Positions 12,096-22,680 of a stretch of 64,000 nt of DNA are shown one piece after another; position 1 is the first letter of the stretch; each line of letters opens with the position of its first letter. Below the pieces are notes generated by a model that was given only the letters and a program-made list of their open reading frames with translations, made no database searches and was not told the origin of the DNA. This stretch comes from Laburnicola sp. R22_1. Lineage: Eukaryota; Ascomycota; Dothideomycetes; Pleosporales; Didymosphaeriaceae. Made by a program: the position numbers and the translations under genes. The stretch is taken from positions 1,054,001-1,118,000 of the forward strand of contig JACONQ010000019.1 in the NCBI GenBank assembly GCA_014281115.1, written 5' to 3'.

Positions 12096-12600
12096 TCAGT
12101 CGCCAGACGAGCACCCCCGACAGCCGCAGTTCACACACTGAATCTCCTGTCCCTCCTTCAACTGCTCCTTCGGCACACGGCAGATACACGTCGACCTGAA
12201 GTTTGTCTCCTTGGTCTGGATGCAGCGTACACAGCAGAGCTACCACGAGTCAGCACAATGCGGCCCATTCTATCTTCAACTAGATCTCGCTCACCTTCTC
12301 ATATCCTTGCTTCTTCCATTTGGCGATCAGAGTCGCATCCGCATACCCGTTCTTGAGCAGCCAGTCGTACAGCTGTCGGCTGATGGCTTCCTTCTCGTAG
12401 TATAGGTCGTAAATGTAGCGGCTACGCTGGTGCGTGATCTGGAAAATGGGCCACACCATCTCGTACTTCTTCTTGCCCTCGTGTGAGGCGTTCTCGGCGT
12501 CCTTCATGGCGGCGGCGAACTCGATGAGCGTGTCTTCGATGTCTTCGAAGCCCTCGGGCGGGGCCTTTTTGGAGGCGCGCGCTGTGCGGATGGGCGGCAT
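12096..12600 (-). CDS. BUD31: Pre-mRNA splicing factor BUD31 (G10 family)
   Basis: Predicted as complement(join(12096..12239,12295..12600)), 149 aa. The 55-nt intron (GTGAGC...GGTAG, with GCTGAC branch) joins YEK to LCCVRCIQ, exactly as in other G10 proteins. The N-terminal part carries the family block [14 protein letters not shown] and the segment [12 protein letters not shown]. The C-terminal exon holds the zinc-binding cysteine cluster CCVRC, CICRVPK and CVNCGCRGC. Human BUD31 is 144 aa, so the length fits. The family is part of the activated spliceosome (NineTeen-complex related) in the nucleus. The gene is divergent from the complex I gene, with 209 bp between start codons, so the two probably share a promoter region. 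Confidence 0.95.
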
Positions 12601-12809
12601 GGCGGTAACTATGGATGATTTCGGGGAAGTGTTGTGGTTTCGGTCAGGCAGACGGAGGGCTGTATGTTGAAAGTGGGATGTCGATGCTCGTGAAATCGCC
12701 GCACCGCAACTTTACGAAACCCGCGCTAACGAGCGGCTTGGCACGCTCACTCCGCATCGTCACCTCACGCAGCTCCGACGACCAGCCCTAGCTCGACAAG
12801 CTTGCAACC

Positions 12810-13597
12810 ATGGTCATCAACCCCACCTACCTCGCCCAGCGCACGCGCTCCTGTCAGTAGAACTCCGCTCTGCGCCATTGGGACACACAGAAGGCTAACG
12901 CGGTCGCAGCGGTCAATTGGTCCGATGCGAAGAAGAGGGTCATTCACAGCTACCGGGACTGGCTGCGATCGGTACGTCTTTTTGTGTACACCTAGCAGTG
13001 CGAATGGACGAGCATGGGAAGAATCGCCACGGAGGCGCAGCCCGGGGGTGCCATAGCCTTTGCAGAAAGCAAGAGGGGGCGGAGAAGAGCTCGGAACAGG
13101 AAACAACGCATAAATTGGCTATGGGACAAATCGCTAACAGAGGCGTTAACAGGCCCCGGAAATCCAGTCCATGTACACGCTCAGCATGCCCGTCTCCACA
13201 CTTCGAACCAAAATGCGGCAGGAATTCGAGCGGCATAGATACGTGAATCAATTACGGACGGTGGACGTGCTGCTCTTCAACAGTCACCAGGAGTACCAGG
13301 TACGTCCTAATAGCCCTCGTCGACCGCCTCCATGATTCCAGAACAATGTTTCAATTTCCGTTGTTCGAGGAGCCGGGCTCGAGGAAGAAAAGGATATAAT
13401 AACCAGGCTGATCGGACTTCAGGAAACACTCAACTACTGGAAACAGCTTTCGCACGTCCTCAAATATTTCCGCGCAGAGGAGGAGCCCAAGGCCAGGCTG
13501 CCGAGCAACTTCATCAACGGCTTCTTGGAGGTATGCGCCTAGACACTGATGCGCCTAGACCAGCCATATGCTAACCTTACAACAGGGCCGCAATTGA
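12810..13597 (+). CDS. nuo-14.8: Complex I accessory subunit NUO-14.8/NDUFA6, LYR family
   Basis: Predicted as join(12810..12852,12910..12971,13153..13299,13423..13530,13586..13597), 123 aa. The spliced protein contains [21 protein letters not shown], the LYR-like segment, followed by [32 protein letters not shown] and [13 protein letters not shown]. It ends GFLEGRN, as in the Neurospora 14.8-kDa subunit of mitochondrial NADH:ubiquinone oxidoreductase. Family members bind acyl carrier protein on the matrix side of complex I. The gene has four introns in under 800 bp; the last exon codes only for Gly-Arg-Asn and the stop. Intron 3 (13300-13422) is longest and could hide a small alternative exon. 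The 3' end faces RPC19. Confidence 0.9.
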
Positions 13598-13745
13598 AGT
13601 GAGCTGTCGAGGAGAAAGAATCAGAAACCATGTATATAACTTGAGGCAATACCATTTCCTTCCCGTGAGCGCCAAATAATTCCATGAATCGTGAAACGCC
13701 TCGCAATGCAATCTTCGTATCCACATCTGCCCAATGTCGGGTGCC

Positions 13746-14360
13746 CTAGGACTGCATTTTGTCGTTATTGAACTCTTCTCTCGCAGCAATGAACTTCTCT
13801 TCCACAACATCGCACAGGTCCATCAGATCTTGCAGACCCTTCTCAAGGACCGCATTAACGCTCACGCCATCTAAATATCTCGTCAGCTCGATCAGTTCCA
13901 ACATACAGTCATGTTTAGTAGCACAGGACGCCGTACCATAAGTCTGAATACGAATGTTCATCTTCGCCTCGGACGGATGCGGAATAGAGTACCCGCAGAA
14001 CTCGACATCAGGACTATACCTCCCGTTAGATCCGTACCACTACATACGCGAGCCCAAGCACCTCCAAACATCCAAGTCCAAGAATAGGTTCAAATCAGGC
14101 AAAACTCACTTCTTCATAATCACATATCGCAGCGCATTCCCCAGCGTGTGATCCTCGCCATCAAACTGGAACGATGCCGCAGTGTCCGTGGACCCGGGCA
14201 GCTGCATCACGTTAGCATCTGAATTACTCGTATTCCCGGGGCGCAGCGATACCAAGCGTATCCTATCCTGATCAACTTTCGGGTCGATCTCGTCGACGTC
14301 GTTCATAGAGATTGGGTCCGAGATTGGGAACTCGCAACCTTGGGTGATGGGCGCTGCCAT
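13746..14360 (-). CDS. RPC19: RNA polymerase I and III subunit RPC19 (AC19)
   Basis: Predicted as complement(join(13746..13870,13937..14013,14110..14360)), 150 aa. Exon 1 ends within the alpha-like dimerisation motif EDHTLGNALRYVIMK. The first splice gives KNPDVEFCGYSIPHPSEAK, and the second joins IRIQTYD to GVSVNAVLEKGL and DLMDLCDVVEEKF. These are the signature blocks of the Rpc19/RpoA-L family; yeast Rpc19 is 142 aa. Intron 1 is 96 nt with GTGAGT and TCTAACG. Intron 2 is 66 nt with no stop in frame, so unspliced RNA would also be open. The protein pairs with AC40 in the assembly platform of polymerases I and III. It is convergent with the complex I gene and divergent from HIS3. Confidence 0.95.
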
Positions 14361-14737
14361 TTTTTCTTCTCTTAGAGTATATGTCCTTCTCGACTGTGAC
14401 AGTTTCGTGTATAGGACCGATAGAGTAGGTCAGATGTTGATGTTGATCCTGATGTTGCTCGTCGCGTTGCCTTGCCTTCGTCGATTAATTTTTTTAGGAT
14501 CGGAGATGTGCTGATTGGGTTGCGAGACGGGGTATCTCAGCCCTGCCAAGACTTCGGTGGGGTTAGTGGGGTAGGTGGGACGCGGCGAGGCGGCCTTTGA
14601 ACTTTTTGTTTGTCGAGCGTCACTCTACATTTAAACATCAATTGCACACCACCACTAACCTCACCACCCAATCCACCCTCATCCACCCTCGCCAACAATC
14701 TAGCTTTCCCATCCGACCCCCCAAGCACGCATCCACG

Positions 14738-15482
14738 ATGCCCCGAACCGCAACCCTCAACCGCGACACCAACGAGACCAAAATCCAAGTCTCCCTCAAC
14801 CTGGACGGCGGCACCCTCGAACCCTTCCCCCCCTCCCCCTTCTGGGACGCCCTCGACGCCGAGCACGCCTCCAGCGACAACAAAGACCACGCCGCCCAAC
14901 AAAGCACCAGCCAATCCATCTCCGTCGACACGGGCATCGGCTTCCTCGACCACATGCTGCACGCGCTGTCCAAGCACGCAGGCTGGTCGCTCCGCATGCG
15001 CGTCAAAGGCGACCTCCACATCGACGACCACCACACGGCCGAAGACGCGTGTCTCGCGCTCGGCGGCGCGTTCAAAGAAGCGCTGCAGGGATCGGCGGGG
15101 CTGGCGCGGTTTGGCTCTGCGTATGCGCCGCTGGATGAGGCGTTGTCGCGGGCTGTTATCGATTTGTCGAATCGGCCGTTTGCGGTTGTGGAGTTGGGGC
15201 TGAGGAGGGAGAAGATTGGCGATTTGAGCTGTGGTGAGTTGTGCAGGACGGGTCGTTGAGGGGAATGTATGCTAATAGGGGATAGAAATGATTCCGCATT
15301 GTCTGCAGTCGTTTGCGCAGGCGTCCGGCACGACGCTGCATGTCGACTGCATACGGGGCGAGAACGATCACCATCGCGCTGAGTCGGCGTTCAAGGCGTT
15401 GGCGGTGGCCATCAGGCAGGCGACGACGGTGGTGAAGCAGTGGGAGGGCGAGGTGCGGAGTACCAAGGGGGTGCTGTATTAG
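14738..15482 (+). CDS. HIS3: Imidazoleglycerol-phosphate dehydratase HIS3
   Basis: Predicted as join(14738..15233,15286..15482), 230 aa (yeast His3 is 220). The 52-nt intron (GTGAGT, GCTAAT, TAG) joins IGDLSC to EMIPH. Family motifs are present: [27 protein letters not shown], and in exon 2 [15 protein letters not shown]. These supply the His and Glu ligands of the two manganese ions. The enzyme catalyses the sixth step of histidine synthesis, dehydrating imidazole glycerol phosphate. A roughly 20-residue insertion after FWDALD, rich in small polar residues, separates the first strand block from the IGFLDH block. Start ATG chosen because [16 protein letters not shown] matches the family N-terminus. 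No perfect TGACTCA is visible in the 377 bp shared with RPC19. Confidence 0.95.
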
Positions 15483-16612
15483 ACTTGGTGCTCTGCGGTA
15501 GGGCATGTTTCTGGGTAGGGGAGCTAGATGTCATGGCAAAGAGGCTTTACTGTACTTTCTCTAACTTCCCGTGGTCGGGACAGTAGGAGAGTATGCTCTG
15601 AGGGAGCAAATGTGACCATCACTCACATAGACCAATACAATGTTTCAAATCGTTTTTTCTAGCATCCCTACAGCTTTCCATAACAGCGTTATACCGTGTA
15701 CCGAGAGTGCGCGAAGTCTTCATTCAGACAGACCAATACAAAGCAGTTTGAACAGTTGACGGAGTTGGCTGGTTCTTCATCGTTGGCTGCATGTCTTCGA
15801 TATATGATGCGAAGCTTGAACGGAGGATGTACACACGTCAAGGATGGGCCAGGGCGTTATCGTCGCCCACCCCGAGGTGAGGTCTGCTCTGTTGCACATG
15901 ATTCCCGGTTCTCACTCCAGGGCGAGGAAAGAAAGCTGATGCAGGGGTGCTTGCGAACACAGCAGAAAGGCGTGAGGGGCTGTTACGGACATCTGAGGTG
16001 CATCCTGCACAGTGCGGTGGTTGAATGCAGCTCTATAAATGCATCGACAGTCGTTCTTTTCCCGCCAGCAATCCATTTTGTGTCGGCAGCTTCCAACGTG
16101 TCTCCCAAATCCCAACGTTCGTCCAAGCAGGAGTCACTCCTCCCAATCGCCGCACCCCCATCCTCGGCGTCTGATGCCTCGCGAGCAACCAACGGGCACG
16201 AGTCCGTCCTCTTCTACGAGTGCATCGTCACGTTGCTTGTCCTCTTTGGCTCTCTCTACTTCCGCGAATCACTCCCACCTTCCTATCCGCTCTCGCCCAC
16301 CATACAGCTGCTCCACGCCGGCATGCTTCCGTCGCTCTGGGCCAGACTGCCTGCACCTGCGCTGCTGTTCATCGGCGCGCCGTATTTCGCAGAGTCCTCC
16401 AAGGTCGCCTTGGTCAGGTACTGGATCTATCTGCTCTACATTGTGGGCGTAGCGGTGGGCGCATTGGTGTTTGGGAGTGAAGTGGGCGTGGGCGTGGGCG
16501 TGGTGTGAGTGGAGAGCTGGCATCGCAATCGGGCTAGCGCGTGGGGACGACACTCATGCGTGGGATACGATGGCTTCGGCGACTTCGAGTGTTCGAAATG
16601 CTGCAGTCTGCA
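15483..16612 (+). other. HIS3-ARG7 intergenic stretch with doubtful membrane-protein frame
   Basis: An open frame with GTG start at 15696 runs to 16508. Its last 100 residues are hydrophobic and could form about three membrane helices (segments near VLFYECIVTLLVLFGSLYF and WIYLLYIVGVAVGALVF). The upstream part of the frame is not protein-like, and other frames of similar length overlap it on both strands. If a gene exists, its start is probably an internal ATG or a spliced exon. No family recognised; I rate a real gene here at about one in three. Confidence 0.3.
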
Positions 16613-16619
16613 TGACTCA
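16613..16619 (+). promoter_or_regulatory. Gcn4/CPC1/CpcA-type site upstream of ARG7
   Basis: Perfect TGACTCA, 229 bp before the ARG7 start codon. This heptamer is the established binding site of the bZIP activator Gcn4 (CPC1/CpcA in filamentous fungi) that induces amino-acid biosynthesis genes on starvation. A second site in the opposite orientation lies 47 bp further on. Confidence 0.65.
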
Positions 16620-16666
16620 TTGCTGCTCTTCTGCGAAGGGCGTGCCATGTCAACCTTGGAATCAAT

Positions 16667-16673
16667 TGAGTCA
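16667..16673 (-). promoter_or_regulatory. Second Gcn4/CPC1/CpcA-type site upstream of ARG7
   Basis: Reads TGAGTCA on the plus strand, which is the same bZIP heptamer inverted, 175 bp before the start codon. The following bases make TGAGTCACG. Confidence 0.65.
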
Positions 16674-16847
16674 CGTCTGGCCGACTATTAAGACAGCGAG
16701 GTATGCGAAGCTCCGCTGAGACTGCCTGGACGCTGAGTTTTGAGGAATCTGTCGCCATCTCCTCTCAAGCACCCCCAGCTTCTCCTCTGCACTCACACCT
16801 CTCCCGGACTTGTTCAATTACATGAAGCTAACTCCCCTGTAGCCGGA

Positions 16848-18266
16848 ATGTCTCTGACGCGCCCCAATGCACGTCTGCTCGCCCGCACCCATCGAGTCTT
16901 CGCGGCCCAAGTGCGCACCTACTCAGCGCCAGGCGAGGGCACCGTTCCCGCCTCCAAGAAGAAGTACATACCTACCTCTGGGACCTACCCGCTTGGCTTC
17001 CGCGCAGGCACCGCCCATGTCGGTGTCAAGCCCTCCAACACACGTTTCGATGATCTCGCGCTCATCGCCTCAGACACACCCTGCGCAGGCGCCGCCGTCT
17101 TCACGACGAACAGATTCCAGGCAGCCCCGGTGACGGTGAGCAAAGAGGTGCTCGCGACACGAAAGGGTGGTGGCATTAGGTCCGTGGTGATCAACTCGGG
17201 GTGCGCCAACGCGGTAACAGGCAAGGGCGGTATAGAGGATGCGAAGAAAATGGGACAGGAGACGGATCGATTGTTCGAAGGCAGCGACCAAGAAGATGAC
17301 GGAAAAGGAAGCAGAAGCATCGTCATGAGTACCGGTGTCATTGGACAGCGGTTACCTATTGACAAGATTGTGGCAAAGCTACCGGAGGCATACTCCAAGC
17401 TAGGCAATACACACGAGGACTGGATGAGCGCGGCGCGGGCCATCTGCACTACGGATACTTTCCCCAAACTGCTTTCCAGGACCTTCACGCTACCGGACCG
17501 CTCTGAGGAATATCACATGGTGGGCATGACCAAAGGTGCCGGTATGATTCACCCCAACATGGCCACTCTGCTTGGCGTCATCTGCACCGACGCCCCTGTA
17601 TCTTCATCGCTGCTTCGCAGCACTCTCAAAGATGCCATCCGTGTATCTTTCAACTGTATATCCATTGATGGCGACACTTCGACTAATGACACTGTCGCCA
17701 TCCTCGCCAACGGGGCTGCAGGGGGCACTGTCATCGAGGCAAGCAAAGATGGAAGAACAAAGCTCCAGAGAGCTTTCGAGGAGACGCTCACAGATTTCGC
17801 GATCGACTTGGCCAAGTTGGTCGTCCGCGACGGCGAAGGCGCCACCAAATTCGTAACCATCCGCGTCACCAACGCGCTCTACTACGAAGAAGCAAAGTGC
17901 GTTGCTAACTCGATCGCTCGGTCGCCGCTCGTGAAGACGGCGCTCTATGGCAAGGACGCGAATTGGGGCCGTATATTATGTGCCACGGGCTACACGACGG
18001 GCGTGAGGCCCACGACCATCCTTCCCCACGAGACGAGCGTGAGCTTCATTCCTACCGATGACAGCGAGGAGTTGAAGTTGTTGGTACGGGGGGAGCCGGA
18101 GCAGGTCGACGAAGCGCGTGCGGCAAAGATACTGGAGGCTGAGGATTTGGAGATTCTGGTCAAGCTAAGAAACGACAAGAAGGAACATCAGAGCGCGGAG
18201 GCCACAGTGTGGACGTGCGACTTTTCGCACGAATACGTCACGATTAACGGGGACTATAGGACATGA
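16848..18266 (+). CDS. ARG7: Glutamate N-acetyltransferase/ornithine acetyltransferase, mitochondrial
   Basis: Single-exon frame, 472 aa from ATG 16848. The frame stays open upstream, but residues before this ATG are not conserved-looking; [18 protein letters not shown] is Arg-rich without acids and fits a mitochondrial targeting peptide. The ArgJ fold is clear: [34 protein letters not shown] and [11 protein letters not shown]. The autoproteolysis and nucleophile region is [15 protein letters not shown], with the Thr at about residue 240. Further blocks are [15 protein letters not shown] and GRDANWGR-like GKDANWGRI. The precursor is known to cleave itself between Ala and Thr into two subunits. 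It recycles the acetyl group between acetylornithine and glutamate in arginine synthesis. Two perfect Gcn4-type sites lie upstream. Confidence 0.95.
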   Translation: MSLTRPNARLLARTHRVFAAQVRTYSAPGEGTVPASKKKYIPTSGTYPLGFRAGTAHVGVKPSNTRFDDLALIASDTPCAGAAVFTTNRFQAAPVTVSKEVLATRKGGGIRSVVINSGCANAVTGKGGIEDAKKMGQETDRLFEGSDQEDDGKGSRSIVMSTGVIGQRLPIDKIVAKLPEAYSKLGNTHEDWMSAARAICTTDTFPKLLSRTFTLPDRSEEYHMVGMTKGAGMIHPNMATLLGVICTDAPVSSSLLRSTLKDAIRVSFNCISIDGDTSTNDTVAILANGAAGGTVIEASKDGRTKLQRAFEETLTDFAIDLAKLVVRDGEGATKFVTIRVTNALYYEEAKCVANSIARSPLVKTALYGKDANWGRILCATGYTTGVRPTTILPHETSVSFIPTDDSEELKLLVRGEPEQVDEARAAKILEAEDLEILVKLRNDKKEHQSAEATVWTCDFSHEYVTINGDYRT

Positions 18267-18404
18267 GTACACTACCTGTTACTCTTTCCGCCCTAGACTA
18301 CGTCCTACAGTCTGACAGTATTATACGATATCTTTGGACCGCCTCTTTGCCATTAGACTAGAGACCAGAATATTACTATTGCTATCTCGTTCCGTAAGCT
18401 ATTT

Positions 18405-18671
18405 TCAACCGCCTATTATGTCCATAGCAGACACTTCATCATCCTCAACCTCAACCTCGTAAAGCTGTATCTGCGCCATCAGATACCATAGTGCATCCCT
18501 AAGCTTGAAATGCTCGACCCAACGGCGGGCTTGTTCCATCTTGAGGCCTCGCAATGGTGAGAATGGCGAGGATGGTGAGGAAAGCTTCTGTGCAGACCGT
18601 GTCAGAATTTTGAGGTTCTTGCCGCGAAGCAATCTGTTAGGGTAGTCGCGATGGCGGCCACGCTGTATCAA
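18405..18671 (-). CDS. Small hypothetical protein (5' end uncertain)
   Basis: Open frame of 88 codons ending TGA at 18405. The residues MEQARRWVEHFKLRDALWYLMAQIQLYEVEVEDDE look like a real helical, acidic-tailed protein. The frame has no good ATG at its upstream end. A possible first exon starts with ATG GAT near 18735-18740 and splices over GTGCAG...ATACAG to RGRHRDYPNRLL, but the donor is weak. Divergent from the next gene. No family recognised. Confidence 0.4.
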   Translation of the reverse strand: MIQRGRHRDYPNRLLRGKNLKILTRSAQKLSSPSSPFSPLRGLKMEQARRWVEHFKLRDALWYLMAQIQLYEVEVEDDEVSAMDIIGG

Positions 18672-18765
18672 GCAGTCGCGACTCCCCTTTGCAGCAACTG
18701 ACTAGAAGAGCCGAGCACTCACCACGCTGCACATCCATCGCAGCTACACCATCGTTCAGTGTACA

Positions 18766-20178
18766 ATGAACACGATGGATCACTTTCTCGACGACGACGC
18801 GCGCCACGACCTAGATGAGGTCTCTGATATCGCCGAGGAGACGGACGAGGATGAGATAGAAGATCTCGTCCAGTATTCGCCGTTTGAGACGCAGCTGCCA
18901 ACCACGAGTGAGGAGGGTCGGCAAGACGACGATATCCCGGATTGCTTGGAAGACATTGGAGCCCTGTCGGGCCCTATGTCAGGTAGAAGCGACCAGTTTG
19001 TCCAGCTCGTCAAGACAGTCGAGCAGGATGGGCATTATCGACTCGCCAAGGAGGCACTCATCGCCGAGGAGCGGAGCGGCTCGGCGATAGGGAAGTACTA
19101 CCATGACAAGGCTAAGTCTTTTTTTATGCAGATGGCTGTAATAACGCTGTGTAGTATGCCGAAACAAGTCATTCGCGAGCTTACCTGCGGAAACCTCAAG
19201 GAAGCGTATGACGCAGATCCGGACCTCAAGGAAGTGCTGGATCGCTACCTAGCACGCGGTAGCGAGCACCCATGCATTTACGTTCCAGTAATACCAATAA
19301 CGACTGACCAGGCACGTCGGGTTGTCAAGTGGTTATTGAGGTACATCTCTGAAGACGCGAAAGTCACAGAGCACCCACGCTGCAACGAAGCATTCCGTAG
19401 GATCGATTCGGAATTCAGTGGGTCGTGGTAGCCAGGAGAGCGCGCCTATCTTACGACCGCAGCTATGCCTCGCTCGAAGAGCCGAGTGGAGAACGTACGC
19501 ATGTTTTGCCAACAGCTGCTTGTGCAATGCGATCGATGCGAGAGAGAGGGCATTCCCCTGAAACCGCTCCTGTATGTCGGTTATGCCGCAAAGGCTGACA
19601 AGCGAAAGCGTCAGCATGAGGCCTGCGGTCAATCTTCGAACTGGCTAGTTACGCTAGTTCAGGCAGTAAGCAACGTGCTGTGGGGACGTAGCACCCTCAA
19701 GATGCACTTCTTCGTTGTTTGTCTTCTTATCGAGAAGGCGCAGTCGGCAGTCGCGGAGATGCTCTTGACGAGAGTCCCAGACGCGTACTACAATGCTGGG
19801 GGCGGTTTCTGTATCGATGTCGCTGGGAAGAGTGTGGGAAGTATACACCACAAGCACCTCTCAGCTGATGAGAGAGTTGACCAATGGAACGACCTAAGCG
19901 ACTGGGTTTTCCAGAACACCCCCATTCTTGAGGAGATCAGGCCTAGCACAGCGCGCGACAAAGCCTACCGGGAACGCAAGCGAGAGGAGCGAGAACGGCG
20001 AGCTGAGAAGGCGAGGCAGAGGATTGTCGATGCGGTGACGAGCATCAAGGAGTACTACGTTACTTGTATCGAGAACGAGAATGAACCTGAGTGGCAGACC
20101 GAACAAGGCAGGGCTTGCGTACGTGCGGGAAAGGAGGCGTGGAAGAAGGCCCAGGAGAGGTTTGGCGACTATCTTTAA
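18766..20178 (+). CDS. Hypothetical protein with C-terminal GIY-YIG-like domain
   Basis: Two open frames (18766-19431 and 19465-20178) are best joined as join(18766..19417,19463..20178), 455 aa. The join removes a 45-nt intron GTGGGT...CGCAG that restores frame from SEF to MPRSKSRVENVR. The N-terminal part is acidic (DEVSDIAEETDEDEIEDL), followed by a helical region. The C-terminal part contains LLYVGYAAKADKRKRQHE, SSNWLV, then a Glu in AVAEMLLTRVPDAYYNAGGG. The order Y-V-G, R, H, E, N matches the catalytic layout of GIY-YIG nucleases, although the first GIY strand is degenerate. The last 80 residues are highly charged and helical. Alternatives: two separate adjacent genes, or chance resemblance. 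The nuclease activity is inference. Confidence 0.6.
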
Positions 20179-22680
20179 GTCTCCAATACAATTATACTTC
20201 TAGAGTACCTCGAGTCCTTATTGTAAGCCGCAGGCTTCTTCAGTTCATGCGACGGATGTTTATTTCGTAGCTGTGCCCCGCTTCCCTCTCTAATCTCTAG
20301 TATCGCTTGACGAAGCGATTGATTGCGTTATGATTGACGATGGAGGGTTGATGATTGGTTTGATGCAGGCGGGATGGTCAGTGAAGCATATTAATACCTT
20401 GGACCTCGGACTGTCTTCAGCGACTCATTCAGAATGCTCCGTTTCGTTATATCCATCGGCTGTGAAGCGAAGCTGCTGTTCTACAAATAAATGCCTTCCA
20501 CCTGCGTACTGTAACTTTCACTGGGTGTGATGTGCCTCGCATATCTCTTCATAGTGGTCCGGAGAAGGCTCTCGAAGCTGAAAGCTACATGTCAAATCCG
20601 TTTGTCTAGGCGGTATCCAGCTCTGGAGGTGCTTGGGAGCAATGCTATCTTTTCCCTGGTCTTCGAGCATTCTTCTAAATGGAGAGACACGCGCTTCCAT
20701 CCGATATCTCGCCTCGTTGCATCTCTGGAGGATAAGTGAGCACCTTGCGGCGCAGCCCTGGCCATAGTAGCCAGGCAGTCGACGAGTAACGCTGGCTACG
20801 AGGGAGACGACGCGTCGAAGGACATCACAACAGGTCCGAAACGGCTCTTGGGTGAAAGTGAATACGCTACATGCAGGAATTCGCAGACGACTAGGATTCT
20901 TCTCCCGCTCATTGCACAGTCTAGGCAATTATTGTTGGTCCTCGAAATAAACTTACGAAGAAGATGCATAATCTACAAAGCACACATGAGAGGCGTGGTA
21001 ACTCATGGAGGATTCCGGATCGTGATTCTGAAGTATACGCAATCCAAGCCCGTCCCTTCCAATTCCACGCATCTCAAAATGCTCGCCACGTGGCATCACA
21101 ACCTACATAGCGCTACGGTCTCCCCTTCTCCTTCCCAAAAGATACAAAGGTAATGCCATCCAACGATAATCAAGTTACCACACTGCCCTATCCTTGTCCG
21201 GATCCAACACACATAGCGAAAGTTGTTTCCCATGTAAGACGCTGCGTCACACGCAGCACACCGCACTCCAACCCGACAACCCTCCCTCCCCCGATCCCAG
21301 CATCCTCAGTTCTAGATTGCAAGATTGCAAGATCCCAAGTCCGTCTTTCCGCGCCGCACTCGCACTAACTCCATACCAAACCCAGGGAACGAGTCATACC
21401 AATGCCGTCAATAACATCTGTGTACGTACTCCAAGCCTGGCCACCGCCATCCCCTCAATCCAGTCCCAGTCCTTACAAGGTACCACACGCAGCCCTATTC
21501 TCGTCTCTTCGCGGCCCTCCGTCGTCAAAGTAGCGGTGTATCTAGGATACTTCCCGCCAAAGCTCTCCATTCCCAAAACATGCCCACTAATCCCACTAAA
21601 ACACCGAGGACAACACCAACGGGGACGCAGCCCCCGGTCTCCGGAGCGCCTTCTCCATACTTCCAAGCTGCAAGGCTGAGTCGTGTGCTGCCATCATCGG
21701 ATGTGTGATTCGTGTTAGGTAGCTAATCGAGTACCTAGTACCTGCCTAGTAGCCGAGCTCGAGCGACGAGGTCAACAAGTCGCGGGGATGTGCTGGCACG
21801 CTTGCGGTGCATGCGCAGCGCACTTGTCAATATCTATCCAAGCGTAGGGAGAACCTACGCGCGTCTTCTTTTCATTGCCAGGCACTCTTCGGATCGTGCC
21901 GAAGCGACGTTGACTTTTCCTGTGGCCCCGGACCTGGACTGAGTACTGGCCGGTCGACAACATACTTCAAATCCCTCCTGACACTAAAGCATCTCATCAC
22001 ACACATGATAGTGCATTCGTGTGTATGTTCCTGCTCATCGAAATCAAGCCACGGGTGTACAATGCGGAGTGATGTAATGACGTCCCGAAGAAAGTTTCTA
22101 ACCGACCGACGACATAGTGCGCAAAGGCTTGCGTGACAAATATACAGAGACCTTGCATCACTACGGTCCGACTTCGATATGCTACAGCTGATGCATCGAG
22201 AGCAGTAACTATCAAGATCTCGATCTGATCGTATATCGGAGGAAGCGCTGGAAGCAGGACAAGCATCTGTGGGACAAAGGAACTAACTATGAGCACGGGG
22301 ACCTAAGCGTGATGCGCCAGAGGGGATAAGGTGGTTAGACGTTTCCATGAATGCCGTGCCGCATGGATCGGCATCGCGACCCTGGCGGACATCGTGCACG
22401 AGACAGCAAAGATCGTAATCGTGATCTGATATTCGACATGCCTGCGTTTCGTGAACTTGCGGGACAGGTGGAGTCGTCAATGCGAATGTCATTGCTTGCA
22501 CTTTTCCTGCACCGCCACATAACACCGAGGTATGAATCGTTGTAGCCATGCACGCCGTCACTGCCACCAAGCACTCAGCAGGGTATGCTTAACCTTTCAT
22601 TTGTAAACATAACACCATTTGATGCCCATATTCATGTCGAAGAAAACCCTAAGAGACCCCAGCCTATTCAACCATGTCCC
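20179..22680. other. Gene-free stretch
   Basis: About 2.5 kb of unique-looking sequence with only short overlapping frames on both strands. A frame at 21194-21679 (161 codons) is Ser/Pro/Thr-rich without domains, and I do not accept it. A direct repeat AGATTGCAAGATTGCAAGAT lies near 21314. Nothing else seen. Confidence 0.5.

Noticed and set aside
16269..16553. His-rich minus-strand frame opposite the doubtful membrane-protein frame
   Set aside because: It is the antisense shadow of a GTGGGC-type repeat and Leu/Val-rich codons.
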